NCBI GenBank assembly: GCA_027924645.1
Contig: BSBN01000809.1
Span: forward strand, 44,918,001 to 44,982,000
From: Cunninghamia lanceolata
Taxonomy: Eukaryota; Streptophyta; Pinopsida; Cupressales; Cupressaceae
DNA: 64,000 nucleotides
Direction of reading: 5' to 3'
Shown: piece after piece, positions 23,357 through 35,439 of the stretch
Numbering within the stretch: position 1 is the first letter of the stretch
How the letters are laid out: every line of letters begins with the position of its first letter
The notes under the pieces: model-generated
What the model was told of the DNA's origin: nothing
What the model saw: only the letters and a program-made list of their open reading frames with translations
The model's database searches: none
Translations under genes and position numbers: made by a program

Positions 23357-24432
23357 ATGGCGCACAAGAAGAATGTTCCTTTATTTTTCAGGTCTTTAGA
23401 AGATGAATGTATGTCTATCAGTAGTGAAGAACTCAAAGTTTCTCTTCAAGACCTTGAGAGGACTGAAGAAGAAAATTGGGATTTGAAGGAAAATGTTAAA
23501 GAAGTAGATGAATGTATCCAAAAATTACGAGAGCAAGTTAATAAGTTCAAAGAGAGAAATAAGGAGGTTAGTGAACAATTAATTTTAGGAAATGAATCCA
23601 TGAAAGTGGAAGATGAAGAAAAAGTAAGGGCTGAGGAATATTTGAACCTAATGATGAAAGGAAAATCTAAAGAATGTATAAGGCTTGAACAAGAAGTTAT
23701 GAGTCTAAAATCAGCTATGGAGAAGTCAAAGAGCTATGGAGAAAAGTTCAAGATCACTTTTGCAAAACTTGATGAGATGATTGCTAGTCAGAAGAGACCT
23801 GATGACAAAGAAGGCTTGGGATTTGAGAAAGGTGAAAGTTTCAAATTAGGACAAGTAATGAATCCTGAGAACAAGAAGGACAAAGGCAAGCAAATCTAGA
23901 ATCAAAGAAATAGACCTAGAAGACCACCAGTCAGGCAACCAAATGCTCAAAGGTACCCATCTTTCAATGGTTATTGTTATTCATGCAATAAGTTTGGTCA
24001 TAATGATACTCATTGTAGGAACAAAATGAATCAAAATGTTTCATCTTTCTCCAGTCAGTGATTTACATGCAAGAGAGTTGGTCATAGAGCTATTATATGT
24101 AGAAGTAAAGTGATTCAAAACTCTTTAGATTATATGCATGCTATAAGATGGGACATAGGGCTAATGAGTGCATAAGTCAAGTAAGAAATGGCTATAACAA
24201 GGATAGGATAGTTAAATCCTTTAGTGGCTACTATTATACATGCAACAAATTTGGGCATAAAGCTAACCAATGCAGATCTAGAATGAATGGAAGAAATACT
24301 AGCCAGAGAAATGTTGTGTGCTACAGTTGTAATGGATTTAGACATGCCTCTAAGTATTGCAAAAGTAGAAGCATGAAGAAGGATAATTTGGTAGAGAAGA
24401 ACAAACCAATACAAAAATTTGATCCAATAGAG
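23357..24432 (+). pseudogene. gag of copia element 3, cut by the CACTA
   Basis: Nucleocapsid/capsid protein of a Sirevirus-like element. From the ATG at 23357 an open stretch of 180 codons forms a long coiled coil rich in Glu and Lys, then FEKGESFKLGQ. A stop (23897) and a frame change near 24128 follow. The basic RPRRPPVRQPNAQRYPSFNG block and up to five CCHC knuckles follow (CYSCNKFGHNDTHC intact; others have lost a Cys to stop or Tyr, or Gly to Arg). It is homologous along its length to the gag at 45775-46953. The frame reaches GAG at 24430-24432 and is cut by the CACTA; it resumes in phase at 56681. Confidence 0.85.
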
Positions 24433-24860
24433 CACTAGTACAAAAACAATAATATGTGATTAAAAAAACTACTAAAAGATGCATATAAATGACTAAACAT
24501 GGTCATGTGACCATTAGTAGTTAATTTCTAGTCATTTATAATGTGACCAAAATGATGACTAAACCATTTTTATTTATTTATTGGTTGTTTTGATTGATCA
24601 ATTTGTAGTATATTTATTCATTAATTTAGTCATTGATTTAGTCATATATATTCACTGAGCTTGGTCACATGACCATTAGTAGTTTATTTCCAGTCATTTA
24701 TTTTGTCACATGACCAAATTTATAACATGACCGCATTTGTCTCAATTGGTAGTATATTTATTCACTGATTTCTGTCAACTGGTAGTATATTTAGTCATAT
24801 GTTTAGTCATATTTATTCACTAATTTATGTCAATTGGTAGTATATTTAGTCTGATATTTG
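24433..24860. repeat. CACTA left terminal and subterminal repeats
   Basis: Begins with the CACTAGTA terminus. Within 400 bp there are numerous copies of TAGTCATTTAT or ATGACTAAA in both orientations, two palindromes GGTCATGTGACC and GGTCACATGACC, and a duplicated block GACCATTAGTAGTT…AGTCATTTAT (about 24509 and 24672). Such arrays are the transposase-binding region of CACTA elements. Confidence 0.8.
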
Positions 24861-25422
24861 AGGATTTAAACATAAAACACAAAAATACACATCAATAATC
24901 AATTTTAGACAATAAGACAACCATTGAGAACTCAAAATTAAAGAAGGCATGCCCTTTAGCCTTCAAGCCTTTCCAAATCCTTAGCAATCTATTATAATAG
25001 ATAAGTGACATGTGTCATAGTTTAAAAAGTCAAAAAGCTATTGGATGCCTAACTATTGCTTCCTCTTATTTTTCTATTGAAAATAACTCCTAAGTGGCGT
25101 GGGAAGGATGAATGTTGATCTTTCTTTAACCTCCCTTCTTTGTTGCATCATAAAACCTTCACTTTCTTAGAGAACCAACCAAGCCAAAAACATCCCATGA
25201 GCTGAATCCATTCGATCCAGTCTACCTAATAGATCTCATTATGTACTTAAATGTGTAAATAGTTAGTCATAACAAATTTAAAAACTAAATTGACATAAGT
25301 CAAAAAGTTACTATCATGGTTAATAGAAAAGCACGATAGGTAAACATTTTTTTTTGAAACAAGATCGTATATAGTTGTTTCAAAAAAAATTAATTGATAC
25401 CATAATAGTAGAAACTAACCTT
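24861..25422. other. CACTA interior without recognised gene
   Basis: AT-rich sequence between the left subterminal repeats and the first exon-like block. Nothing recognisable. Confidence 0.5.
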
Positions 25423-26742
25423 TCAATAATATGATCCTAGACCACTTCTTGGTCCATAACCACCAACATTTCTACTTGAATAAATAGGTGGATAAGGTAC
25501 ACCCTCCATTCCACTAGCTCTACTACCTCTAACTGGACATACAACAAGTGATTGAAGGAATAAATTACAAAATAGCATCCTATCTATTTATGATGTTTTT
25601 CTAAGAATCAAGAAATTAAACAAACAAACTACAAAGCACATAAGTACATCTCTTAATTGTATAGACCGGGATAGTTCAACCACCATTATACCACTCAATG
25701 AATACTAACTATCTCCTAAGTTATGATCTAGATAACTCCTTTGGCACCTTGTAGGTGGTCCTGCATATGAAAGCTCTAGGTCCTAACAAAAACCACAAAA
25801 TCAAGGAGTTCAAACCAAGAATAAATGATATAGGGAAAATAACCTACAATAAAGATTTAAATTAGAATAAAAAGAGTACCAGATCTGAATATGGGCGCTT
25901 GACAAATTAACTCACATCCATTTGAAGTTGTCACCCAACAGAGTCTCAAATATGTTTCTTGGAAACAAGAAAAATATATTTCTTATGGAAAGATGGCTTA
26001 TCCATTTGAGAAGGTTCAGGTATTCATGAAATGAAATAGGGTTAGTTAACAAGCATGTGGAGTCAATTCATCTTCTATAGTGATTCTCCTACAATGTTCT
26101 ACAGGTGATACACATCTATACATATATGTGATAAAAGAACATTCAGGGACTGATACCTCACAGAGTTCCAGATATCAAAAACTGTCACTAAGACTTAGAT
26201 TTAGCTACATACAACCCCCAACCCAATAATCAAATTCATAAGATTTTGATTTGATTTTCCCAAACTCAAGCTTTTATCCTAGACCCTAGGCTACAAACTC
26301 TAAAAAAACACTCAACCCAAAAGATACGACCTAAATTTTCAAAAAATACTTCATTGCTTTAGCAAGCATGCACTACTTTTGTTAGATACTAATTCAACCA
26401 AAAGACAAAGACCAAAAGCAACTAAGGCCTTATATTTAACTCCAATTTTTTAATAATTATATAAGTTACATATCAGCCAACAATGTTTCATTTTGGATTT
26501 AAAATTTTACCTTTGAATAGCATGACAAACTTAAGTATGTATGGTTTCATAATAGGTCAAATACAACTAAAAGTTCACCATCAAGGAGATTATTTACCTA
26601 GAGCAGTAACTAGATAAGGAACTAGTTGTTGTGAAGGTGATGTCCACTGGCCATTAAGAGGTCTTAAAGTAGGACTAGGTCCTTCTAGTGGAGGAGCACT
26701 AAAATTTGGCAAACCTACTTGCATTGATCCCATGCTTGGAAA
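25423..26742 (-). pseudogene. C-terminal exons of an unidentified captured gene
   Basis: Three exon-like blocks on the minus strand. Block 1 (26742-26598) has an acceptor TTCTATAG, an open 48-codon frame containing FPSMGSMQVGLPNFSAPPLE and LVPYLVTAL, and a donor AG/GTAAAT. Block 2 starts at 25782 after TTTGTTAG and reads DLELSYAGPPTRCQRSY. Block 3 (25532-25423) follows TGTCCAG and reads SGMEGVPYPPIYSSRNVGGY, ending at a stop codon. Pro/Ser/Gly-rich composition with clean splice signals looks like the C-terminus of a host protein, not of a transposase. I cannot name the gene. An alternative is a late exon set of a gene belonging to the CACTA. Confidence 0.45.
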
Positions 26743-26983
26743 CTATAGAATAATTTCAACCACCAAACTAATTTAAACCCAAAAGCATGACTAATCTTAG
26801 TATTAAAAACAAATATAATAGATAATTGTTTCAACTTTCAATAAGTGACTGAGAAAGAATGAAATCCAAACAAAAGACTTTAGACATAATCACCTCATGT
26901 TTTCAAATGAGCAGGGCATAAGACCCTCTTAACAAAGTCAATAAATGAGACAATGAAATTATTTTCATACTATACCATGTTTG
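26743..26983. other. Intron-like CACTA sequence before copia element 4
   Basis: No gene seen. It ends at the insertion point of copia element 4 (target GTTTG). Confidence 0.4.
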
Positions 26984-28381
26984 TGTTAGTTTCAAGATAG
27001 ACAACTGAGAGGGGGGGGGAGTGAATCAGTTGTCCCAAAACTTTCCTTTCATTAACCACTTAAATCCTTCTTGTAATTCAGCAGCATAATAATAAATCAA
27101 TCATGGAAACACAATGCAATAATTCAAGAGCAGAAACACATTAACACATATGACACCAAGATTTTAATGTGGAAAACCCAATTAAGGGAAAAACCATGGG
27201 GTGACTAACCCAAGATTGTATTCTCTGTTAAAAGAATAAAAGGAACAAAATGGTACATGCCAATTAGGGCTCACTACCGGAGCACACTGCTCACAAGAGG
27301 CCCACTGCCTACAGGAGACACACTGTCTACATAATAATAAATATTTCATACTTGAACTAAAGAATAGCATCTTCACCATGCTTGAGTTAGTTCTATTTAA
27401 GCTCAATACTTCTGCTCTACTTTTCGCTCTTCTCCTCTCTACCACACTCTCATCTTCCCTGAGATATTTTTGAAATGACTTGACAATTATTATTTATACA
27501 AGACATGGACTTTGGGATAATCATCAAAGTTGGCATACTTTATTTTATTACAGAGAAAATACACAAATACAACTTGACTTATTACAAAAGACTTCATGCA
27601 AATCACCACTCTGTCAGCCACACAGATCTGGGACTTCAATCTTCTTTGAGGAACATGCCATGCTTCGCAGAACATCTTCAAGATCATCCGCAAGATGTGT
27701 AAATCATTCGGTCGACCAAGTTGAGGAAGAACATCATCATCCGGAAGTAATTCTTCAATTACAAGCTCAATCTTCAATGTGGACCACCAACACAAACTAG
27801 ACACAATCTAGAGACCAACACAAGCTTTCCTGATTCACCAAGAACATCCACACCACTTTTGATAACTGAAATCATTCTCTTCTTCATCTGAAATCTTAAG
27901 AACACAGATTGTCATCACTGTCATATTGAAATAGATGCTTGTGGACCTCCAGACCATAAACCAATTGAGTTGTCAATTCCCATTGACTTCCTAAATACTC
28001 CACCAAATCTGTAGAACAAGATATTACATTTCCAAATCTCATTGGACCTATTTGTGTCACTCTGTCACCTCTAAACATCTACCAAAACCGGTTTTACTCA
28101 TATGGCCATAACTTCTTCAAATATTCATACGAACCTCTCCAATCTTTACTAGATCACCTTTAGACACATATCTACAAACCTTTTGATGTGCATCCTTTGA
28201 TCTTCATCTTAGCTAGGATCTTCACTTCATAGAGCTTCATTGTCTTCATTGTTCTTCTCTGTTTCTGATAGGACTAATTTTCTCAATATCCTCAACACAC
28301 AACTCATCCAATCCTTGACATCAATGCAACAGGAGTATGTTGACATCAATGACAACACTGGTTAGGCCCATACTTGTAACA
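26984..28381 (-). repeat. 3' LTR of copia element 4
   Basis: 1398 bp; on the minus strand it runs from TGTTACAAGTATGGGCC to GAAACTAACA. It contains the block GTGTCTCC…GCAGTGGGCCTC…GAGCAGTGTGCTCC…AGTGAGCCCTAATTGGCA (27255-27330), shared with the LTRs of element 5. ORFs inside it are not genes. Confidence 0.92.
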
Positions 28382-28383
28382 AT

Positions 28384-28633
28384 CTCCCCCTTTGTCATTG
28401 ATGGCAACATATGATGTGAAAAATTATTTTAACCATCAAAACAAGAACTTCTCCTTACTGACTGACATAGCTCCCCCTATCAATAATAACCATTCACATG
28501 TCTTCTCTTCCTTTACTGCTCCCCCTTTGATTAGCAACCACTTTTGTTTTTCACATGTCTTCTCTCCCCCTTTGACATCAATGGCAAAGGGCACATACTT
28601 GCATCACTTAGAATCATACAAACTGCTCCCCCT
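28384..28633 (-). promoter_or_regulatory. Repeated polypurine tracts of element 4
   Basis: On the minus strand AAAGGGGGAG or a close variant occurs at 28393-28384 (adjoining the LTR), 28479-28471, 28528-28519, 28573-28564 and 28633-28626. Only the first is expected to define the LTR edge. Multiple polypurine copies are a described Sirevirus feature. The sequences around them include GCCATTGATGTCAAAG, shared with the same region of elements 3 and 5. Confidence 0.8.
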
Positions 28634-28712
28634 AAGTAGCAGCTTCCTATCATCAATCCAGACCACAAGATATGATTGTGAGATCCACCAGACTGATACA
28701 CATCAGTGCACC

Positions 28713-30740
28713 TTAATTTAGAACCAGAGGGGTAATAACCCCTAACTTCTCCCTGAGATACTCAAAAGAGTCCTTAGGTAGAGGTTTAGTAAAAAAAATA
28801 TCTGCAATCTGATCATTGGAGGGCACAAACTCCAATCTGACTTCATTTTGGTTCACCCGCTCTCTTAAAAAGTGAAATTTGATGGATATATGCTTTGTCT
28901 TTGAATGCAACACCAAATTTTTTGAAATGTTTATTGCACTTGAGTTATCATAGAAGATTGTGATAGGTTCCTCATACTCCACTCTGATGTCTCTTAGCAT
29001 TTGCTTCATCCATAATACTTGAGTGCAACTACCTGCTACTACAATATACTCTACTTCTGTAGTGGACAAAGATATTGCCTCTTGTTTCTTGATCAGCCAA
29101 GAAACCAATCTTTTCCCCAAAAAGAATGCACCACCACTGGTACTCTTCCAGTCATCCACATCTCCTACCCAATCTGCATCTGTATATGCATGAAGAGAGA
29201 AATCATGATCTCTAGGATACCATAAACCATACTCAACTATTCCTTTTAGATATCTGAGAATCCTCTTGATTGCCATGACATAAGATTCTCTAGGATCAGC
29301 TTGAAATCTGGCAACAAGACCAACAACATTCATAATGTTAGGTCTAGTTTGAGTAAGATACAATAGTCCTCCAATCATTGACCTGTACTTTTTATGATTA
29401 GCCTTAGGAGAGTCATCATCTTTTCTCAATTTACATCTGGTTGCCATGGGAGTATTCATTGGTTTTGAGTCTTCCATTCCAAATTTCCTCAACAATTCTT
29501 TCACATATTTGGTTTGTGAAATGAAGATTCCTTTCTTTGTTTGAGTGATTTGTAGACCCAAGAAGAAATTCATTTCCCCAAACATGGACATCTCAAATTC
29601 ACTTTTCATTTGATTTGCAAAAGTTTTGCACATACTATCTCTTCCTCCAAAAATGATATCATCAACAAATACTTCAACAATCAAGATATTTTCATGATCA
29701 ATTTTAAAGTACAAGTTACTGTCAGTAGTACCTTTGTTGAAACCAATCTTCAAAAGATGCTTATCTAGTCTTTCAAACGAGGCTCTTGGGGCTTGTTTGA
29801 GTCCATACAATACTTTCTTCAACTTGCAAACCATATCACCATGATTAGACAATTGAAATCCATCTGGTTGCTAAATGTATACTTCTTCCAAGTCACCATT
29901 CAAGAAGGCAGACTTGACATCCATCTGATATACTTTGAAATCCTTAAAGGCAGCAAAGGCAAGAAATAATCTGACTGCTTCAATTCTTTCCACTAGAGCA
30001 AAAGTTTCTTCAAAATCAACTCCTTCTACTTGGGAGTAACCCTTGTAGACCAATCTGGCTTTGTTTCTGACTACTTCACCATCTTCATTCAGTTTATTCT
30101 GGAAGACCCATTTGGTTCCAATCACATTTTTGTTTCTATGTCTGAGAACAAGATTCCAAGTGTGATATTTCTCAATCTGCATCAACTCTTCCTTCATTGC
30201 TTTAGTCCAGCTTTCATCATTGCATGCTTCACTTACTATTTTTGGTTCAATTTTTGAAATCAGACAATACTTTTCTGAGTCTTGAGCAATCTTTCTTCTT
30301 GTTTGAACACCTTTGCTTTTATCACCTATGATTTGATCTCCAGAATGATTTAGTCTTACATACCTAGGAGTTTTGGGAATTTCTTGCACTTCTATTTCTT
30401 GGACAGGTTCATTCAAACTTATCTCCTCTTCCTATATTTTAGGATTCTCTGGATCAGTCTGGGTCTAAATCTTAGAGGGGGCTTGGACTTCTTGAACCAA
30501 AATATCATTTTGATCATCTTCTTCACATTCATAAAACTTTGAGGGTTTTTCAATACATTCATCAACCTTCACATTTGTACTTTCTATAATCTTTCTCAAT
30601 CTCTTGTTATAACACCGGTGTGCTTTGCTTTGAGTAGAATGACCCAAGAATATTCCTTCATCACTTCTAGCATAAAATTTTCCAAGGTCTTCATTTCTTT
30701 TAATGTAACATTTTCTACCAAATACTCTGAAATACTTCAC
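28713..30740 (-). pseudogene. Copia reverse transcriptase and RNase H (element 4)
   Basis: One frame runs from the end of integrase through RT and RNase H. RT begins in 30416-29871 with [31 protein letters not shown] and [17 protein letters not shown] (first catalytic Asp). A single TAG at 29868-29870 interrupts VYI-QPDGF, one G-to-T step from Glu. The downstream 379 codons contain FVDDIIFGG (active site, about 29660), YLTQTRPNI, YTDADWVGD and STTEVEYI (RNase H) and KTKHISIKFHFLRE, ending LVLN. A further TAG lies at about 30465. It is otherwise full-length, so the element was recently coding. Confidence 0.92.
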
Positions 30741-31400
30741 AGTGGGAGTGATGCCAAACTAGAGTTCATAAGGGGTCTTACCAGTATTGCTTCTAATTTG
30801 TACTCGATTAAGAGTATAGACAGCAGTGCTTACAGCTTCTCTCTAGTAGATATGAGGAACATTTGCTTCCATCATCATGGTTCTAGATGCTTCCTGGATG
30901 GTCCAATTCTTTCTCTCCACTATTCCATTCTGTTGTTGAGTCCTTGGAGCAGATAACTATCTTTTTATCCCATGTTTGTCACATAATTCTATGAACTCTC
31001 CGGATGTGAATTCTCCACCTCTATCAGACCTAAGACATTTTATGTTTAATCTGGTTTCATTCTCTACCATAGCTTTGAATATTTTGAATTTTCAAGAGCC
31101 TCAAATTTTTCTTTCAGAAAAGTCACCCACATCAACTGGGAGTGGTCATCAATTAATAACATGAAGTATCTATCACCTTGCAAACTCCTGATTCTTGCCG
31201 GTCCACATAGATCAGTATGTATTAAGTCCAACAATTTGGTAGAAGATTGTTCCTTACTTTTGAATGTGACTCTGCTCTGCTTACCTAACTGACATTCTTT
31301 GCACAAACTATTAGTAGGTTTCACCAGTCTTGGAAGATCTCTTACAGCCTGAGTGTTGCTTATCTTGATGATATTATCAAAATTCACATGAACATTCTCC
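30741..31400 (-). pseudogene. Copia integrase (element 4)
   Basis: Zinc-binding part with CKECQLGKQSRVTFKSKEQ. The core begins LLDLIHTDLCGPA (first Asp), then FMLLIDDHSQLMWVTFLK, a KCLRSDRGGEF block near 31030 (second Asp) and NGIVERKNWTIQE near 30920 (Glu). It ends VKYFRVFGRKCYIKRNEDLG (about 30740), a conserved copia motif. A frameshift near 31070 and another near 31400 separate it from the neighbouring frames. It inserts the cDNA in the host chromosome in intact relatives. Confidence 0.85.
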
Positions 31401-31416
31401 TATGCCACAACCAACT

Positions 31417-32874
31417 CTAATCAATTTGAACAAATAAACAACTTTTGCCAGTACCAACCAAGTGGAAGATGCTACCTTTTGTTTGAGTACCGGATGCAAT
31501 CTCTATTCTAGAACATTCAAAGATCTTACATTTTCCATTTTTGAATTGGAGATCATATCCTTTGTCAACCAACTGTCTAACACTGAGAAGATTGTGCTTC
31601 AGATCGTCAACATACAGTACATCACTAGTTTTGTTCTTTCCATCAAAAGAAATAGTTCCTCTACCTCTGATTCTACCAGTAGAATTATCACCAAATTTTA
31701 CAACTCCTCCTTCATATCTTTCCAAATCTATGAACTTATTTTTATCACCTATCATATGGTGGGAGCATCCACTATCAATGACCCAATCATCCTTTTCTTC
31801 AACTTGGGCAGCCAGAGCTCTTTCTCTCATTTTATGATTGACAGATTTAGAGGGCATTGGATCTTCTTCCTTGATGGCAATAAATACCCAGTCACTTCCA
31901 GATTTGTTTCCTATCTCAGATTCATCATCTGTTACTTCATCATCATCTCCTTGCACATAATAACACTTCTTTTGAAATCTTGATCTATTATGATTTGGCC
32001 TAGAAAATCTTTGCGGACACCTTGAGGAAAAATGACCAATCTTGTTGCAGTTAAAACATTTGAGAGGCAATTTTCCTTCATACTTACCGAATCCTCTTGG
32101 TAGTCTCTTTGCAATAAGGGCCTCATGTTGTTCATCTTCTAATTTATCCTCTTCTAGATCTTTTCTTTCTTTCTCATACTAGGATGATTTTCTTGAGGAA
32201 CTTTCTTCTAGATCATATCTTTGTTTGCCTTTTGTAGACGCACTAGCTTTGAATGCAGATTCAATCTTGGGAAGTGCATCACCAAACTCAGCTAACTCGA
32301 ATGCAACTATCTTACCAACCAATTGATCCCTTGTGATAGTTGTTAAGGATCTAATTTCCTCAATAGCAGCAACTTTGTGTTTATAAGAAGGAGGTAAGTA
32401 TCTGAGAACTTTAGCAATAATTTCATCTTCATCCAGTACTCCACCAGCACATCTGATGCCACAAACAAGCTCATTTACTTTTGTCATGTAGGAAGTGATA
32501 TTCTCATCTTCACTCATCTTTAAGTTTTCAAACTTTCCTTTCATACTTTGTAGCTTGGCACACTTAACATATTTGTCTCCTTCATATAGATTTTCAAGCT
32601 TTGTCCAAATTTCATAGGCAGTCTTCAAACCCATAACATTTGTCATCTCTGAATCAGACAAGGCACTCAGTAGGGCTTCTTTAGCTTGAAGATTATTCTT
32701 TGCATCTTTGATTTCATTTAGAGTTGTAGGTCCATTTGTTGGGGGAACATATTTAATTGAGCTTATGTTCCAATACTGATATCCCATGTATTGTATGTGA
32801 CATTCCCTGCATCTTTTCTAGGTAGTGAAGTTTGAACCATCAAACTTTGGACTGTCCTTCTTATAGGTTGACAT
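31417..32874 (-). pseudogene. Copia gag and protease (element 4)
   Basis: Frame from the ATG at 32874 (SPKFDGSNFTT, the usual copia gag start). A stop at codon 19 replaces a Trp, and another stop lies at 32179. The central gag domain (UBN2 type) is seen as AYEIWTKLENLYEGD, LQSMKGKFENLKM and ELVCGIRCAGGVLDEDEI. A CCHC knuckle CFNCNKIGHFSSRC lies near 32045. The aspartic protease follows with WVIDSGCSHHM (catalytic DSG, about 31790) and LYVDDLKHNLLSV. The start at 32874 is chosen over 32787 because it restores the conserved gag N-terminus in the same frame. Confidence 0.88.
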
Positions 32875-32917
32875 TATGGATCTCCTCAAGCAGTTAAGCT
32901 TCTTCTAGAGGAACTTA

Positions 32918-32929
32918 GCTCTGATACCA
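32918..32929 (-). promoter_or_regulatory. Primer binding site (tRNA-iMet) of element 4
   Basis: The minus strand reads TGGTATCAGAGC, two bases after the 5' LTR end at 32932. It is a perfect match to the plant copia initiator-Met primer site. Confidence 0.95.
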
Positions 32930-32931
32930 AT

Positions 32932-34324
32932 TGTTAGTTTCAAGATAGACAACTAAGAGAGGGGGTGAATTAGTTGTCCCAAAACTTTCCTTTCATTAAC
33001 CACTTAAATTCTTCTTGTAATTCAGCTGCATAATAATAAATCAATCATGGAAACACAATGCAATAATTCAAGAGAAGAAACACATTAACACATATGACAC
33101 CAAGATTTTAACATGGAAAACCTGGTTAAGGGAAAAACCATAGGGTGACTAACCTAAGATTGTATTCTCTATTAAAAGAATAAAAGTAACAAAATGGCAA
33201 ATGCCAATTAGGGATCACTGCCCGAGCACACTGCTCACAAGAGGCCCACTGCCTACAAGAGACACATTGTCTACAGAATAATAAATATTACATACTTGAA
33301 CTGAAGAATAGCATCTTCAACATGCTTGAGTCAGTTCCATTTAAGCTCAATACTTCTGCTCTACTTTTCACTCTTCTCCTCTCTACCACACTCTTATCTT
33401 CCCTGAGATATTTTTGAAATGACTTCACAATTCTTATTTATACAAGACATCGACTTTGGGATAATCATTAAAGTCAACATACTTTATTTTATTATAAAGA
33501 AAATACACAAATACAACTTGACTTATTACAAAAGACTTCATGTAAATCACCACTCTATCGGCCACACAGATCTGGGACTTCAATCTTCTTTAAGGAACAC
33601 GCCATGCTTCACAGAACATCTTAAAGATCATCCGCAAGATGTGTAAATCATCCGGTCAGCCAAGTTGAGGAAGAACATCATCATCCGAAAGTAATTCTTC
33701 AATTACGAGCTTAATCTTCAATGCAGACCACCAACACAAACTGGACACAATCTAGAGACCACCACAAGCTTTCCTAATTCGCCAAGAACATCCACACCAC
33801 TTCTGATAACTGAAATCATTCTCTTCTTCTTCCAGAATCTTAAGAACACAGTCTATCATCACTGTCATATTGAAATAGATGCTTGCAAACCTCCAGATCA
33901 CGAACCAATTGAGTTGTCAATTTCCATTGACTTCCTAAACACTCCACCAAATCCGCAGAACAAGATATTACATTTCTAGATCTCATCAGACCTATTTGTG
34001 TCACTTTGTCACCTTTGAACATCTGCCAGAACTAGTTTTACTCATATGGCGATAACTTCTTCAAATCTTCATGCAGACCTGTCAAATATTTACTGGATCA
34101 CCTTTAGACACTATCTACAAAACCTTTGATGTGCATCCTCTGATCTTCATCTTAGCTGGGATCTTCACTTCATAGAGCTTCACTGTCTTCACTGTTCTTC
34201 TTTGTTTCTGATAGGACTAATTTTCTCAATATCCTCAGCACACAACTCATCCAATCCTTGACATCAATGCAACAAGAGTATGTTGACATCAATGACAACA
34301 CCAGTTAGGCCCATACTTGGAACA
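32932..34324 (-). repeat. 5' LTR of copia element 4
   Basis: 1393 bp, homologous over its full length to 26984-28381. The shared tandem block with AGTGGGCCTC and GCAGTGTGCTCGGG lies at about 33210-33280. The ORF at 33419-33646 recurs in the other LTR and is not a gene. Confidence 0.93.
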
Positions 34325-35439
34325 ATTTGTGTTAGACCACTGTGTAAATCTCAAACAAACATCAATTCTAGTAGTTGTCTAAAAATATGGAAATGGTCCT
34401 TAATGCCTTATTACTAACAAAAACCTTAACAACATTATGATCCTTGACCCTTCTAGAATGTTCAATTTTAATACATTGAAACTGGGAAAACTATGCATCT
34501 GCACGAGCTGAAATGGTTACACCCAATCATAGTTGCCATTTTTGAAAAGGGAGGCATCGAGGGAAAAAGAGTAAAAGTACAACTATAATACAAAATAATA
34601 ATAAGACATTTATGATTGTGTATGTAATACGTAGGCATGCATGTTTATATACTAATATTTAAAATTCTTAGTCCATCCACCCAGTCATCCATGTACATCT
34701 ACATAAATTAGTGTAAAAACTTGAAACAATTACACATTTATGCATCAATGGTATATAGGCATGCATGTCATAGGTGGAAATTCCTAGAATAGTATCATCC
34801 CTGGATGTTTCCTTAGATAGAAAAAAAAGAATCATGAAAGCTACATGAAAAATACCTATCTAAACAAATCCCCCATGCTATTAAAGCAAAGCTACAAAAT
34901 GAGACCCAATAGAACTCATTTTCCAAGCAGCAAACAACATTCTATGAGACATTTTGGAGGCCATATTTTGTCTTTAGATAAGTTTTGTAAGTTTAATTAT
35001 TTCCAGTGAATTGCATGTTAGATTGTTCTGCAACTTTTGTGTCTAGCATTTGTACGCAAGATGAATAAATTTTAATTTTTGATCTCAAGTTTAACTCTTG
35101 AACTAGTGTTCAATAATGGTGTGTTCTCATATTAAATGCCAAAGAATTTCTCTGTGTGCACCACGTGAACATAATGTCATTGTCAGGGCTATAGGGATTC
35201 TTATTTTTTTGTTTTGTAACACTATCATCATTGGTTCCAAAAAAATACCTAATCTCATTTAAGATTATTGCATTTCTTTTATCATAGGGAAAGAAGGACA
35301 TATGAAATAAAAAAAGAACATGCACCATGTGATCCCCAGTGATAGAGTAGTTATTCATCTTCTACAATGATTCTCCTATAATGCTCTACAGGTGATACAC
35401 ATCTATACATACATTATGATAGAATTATCACAATCCTAG
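34325..35439. other. CACTA interior without recognised gene
   Basis: AT-rich. A 55-bp segment at 35358-35411 (TCATCTTCTACAATGATTCT…GGTGATACACATCTATACAT) duplicates 26071-26125 on the other side of copia element 4. No coding sequence was recognised; ORF 35110-35358 (minus) has no known domain. Confidence 0.5.

Larger units (their letters stand above)
26984..34324 (-). mobile_element. Near-complete Ty1/copia (Sirevirus-like) element 4
   Basis: A 7341-bp element in antisense orientation inside the CACTA. LTRs at 32932-34324 (5') and 26984-28381 (3') begin and end TGTT…AACA. Flanks are GTTTG (26979-26983) and ATTTG (34325-34329), a 5-bp duplication with one change. The gene order gag-protease-integrase-RT-RNase H is that of copia elements. 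The polypurine motif is repeated five times, a trait known for Sireviruses. A few stops and two frameshifts disable it. A partial comparison of the LTRs (first about 280 bp) shows roughly 15 differences, so it is older than element 5. Confidence 0.93.
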
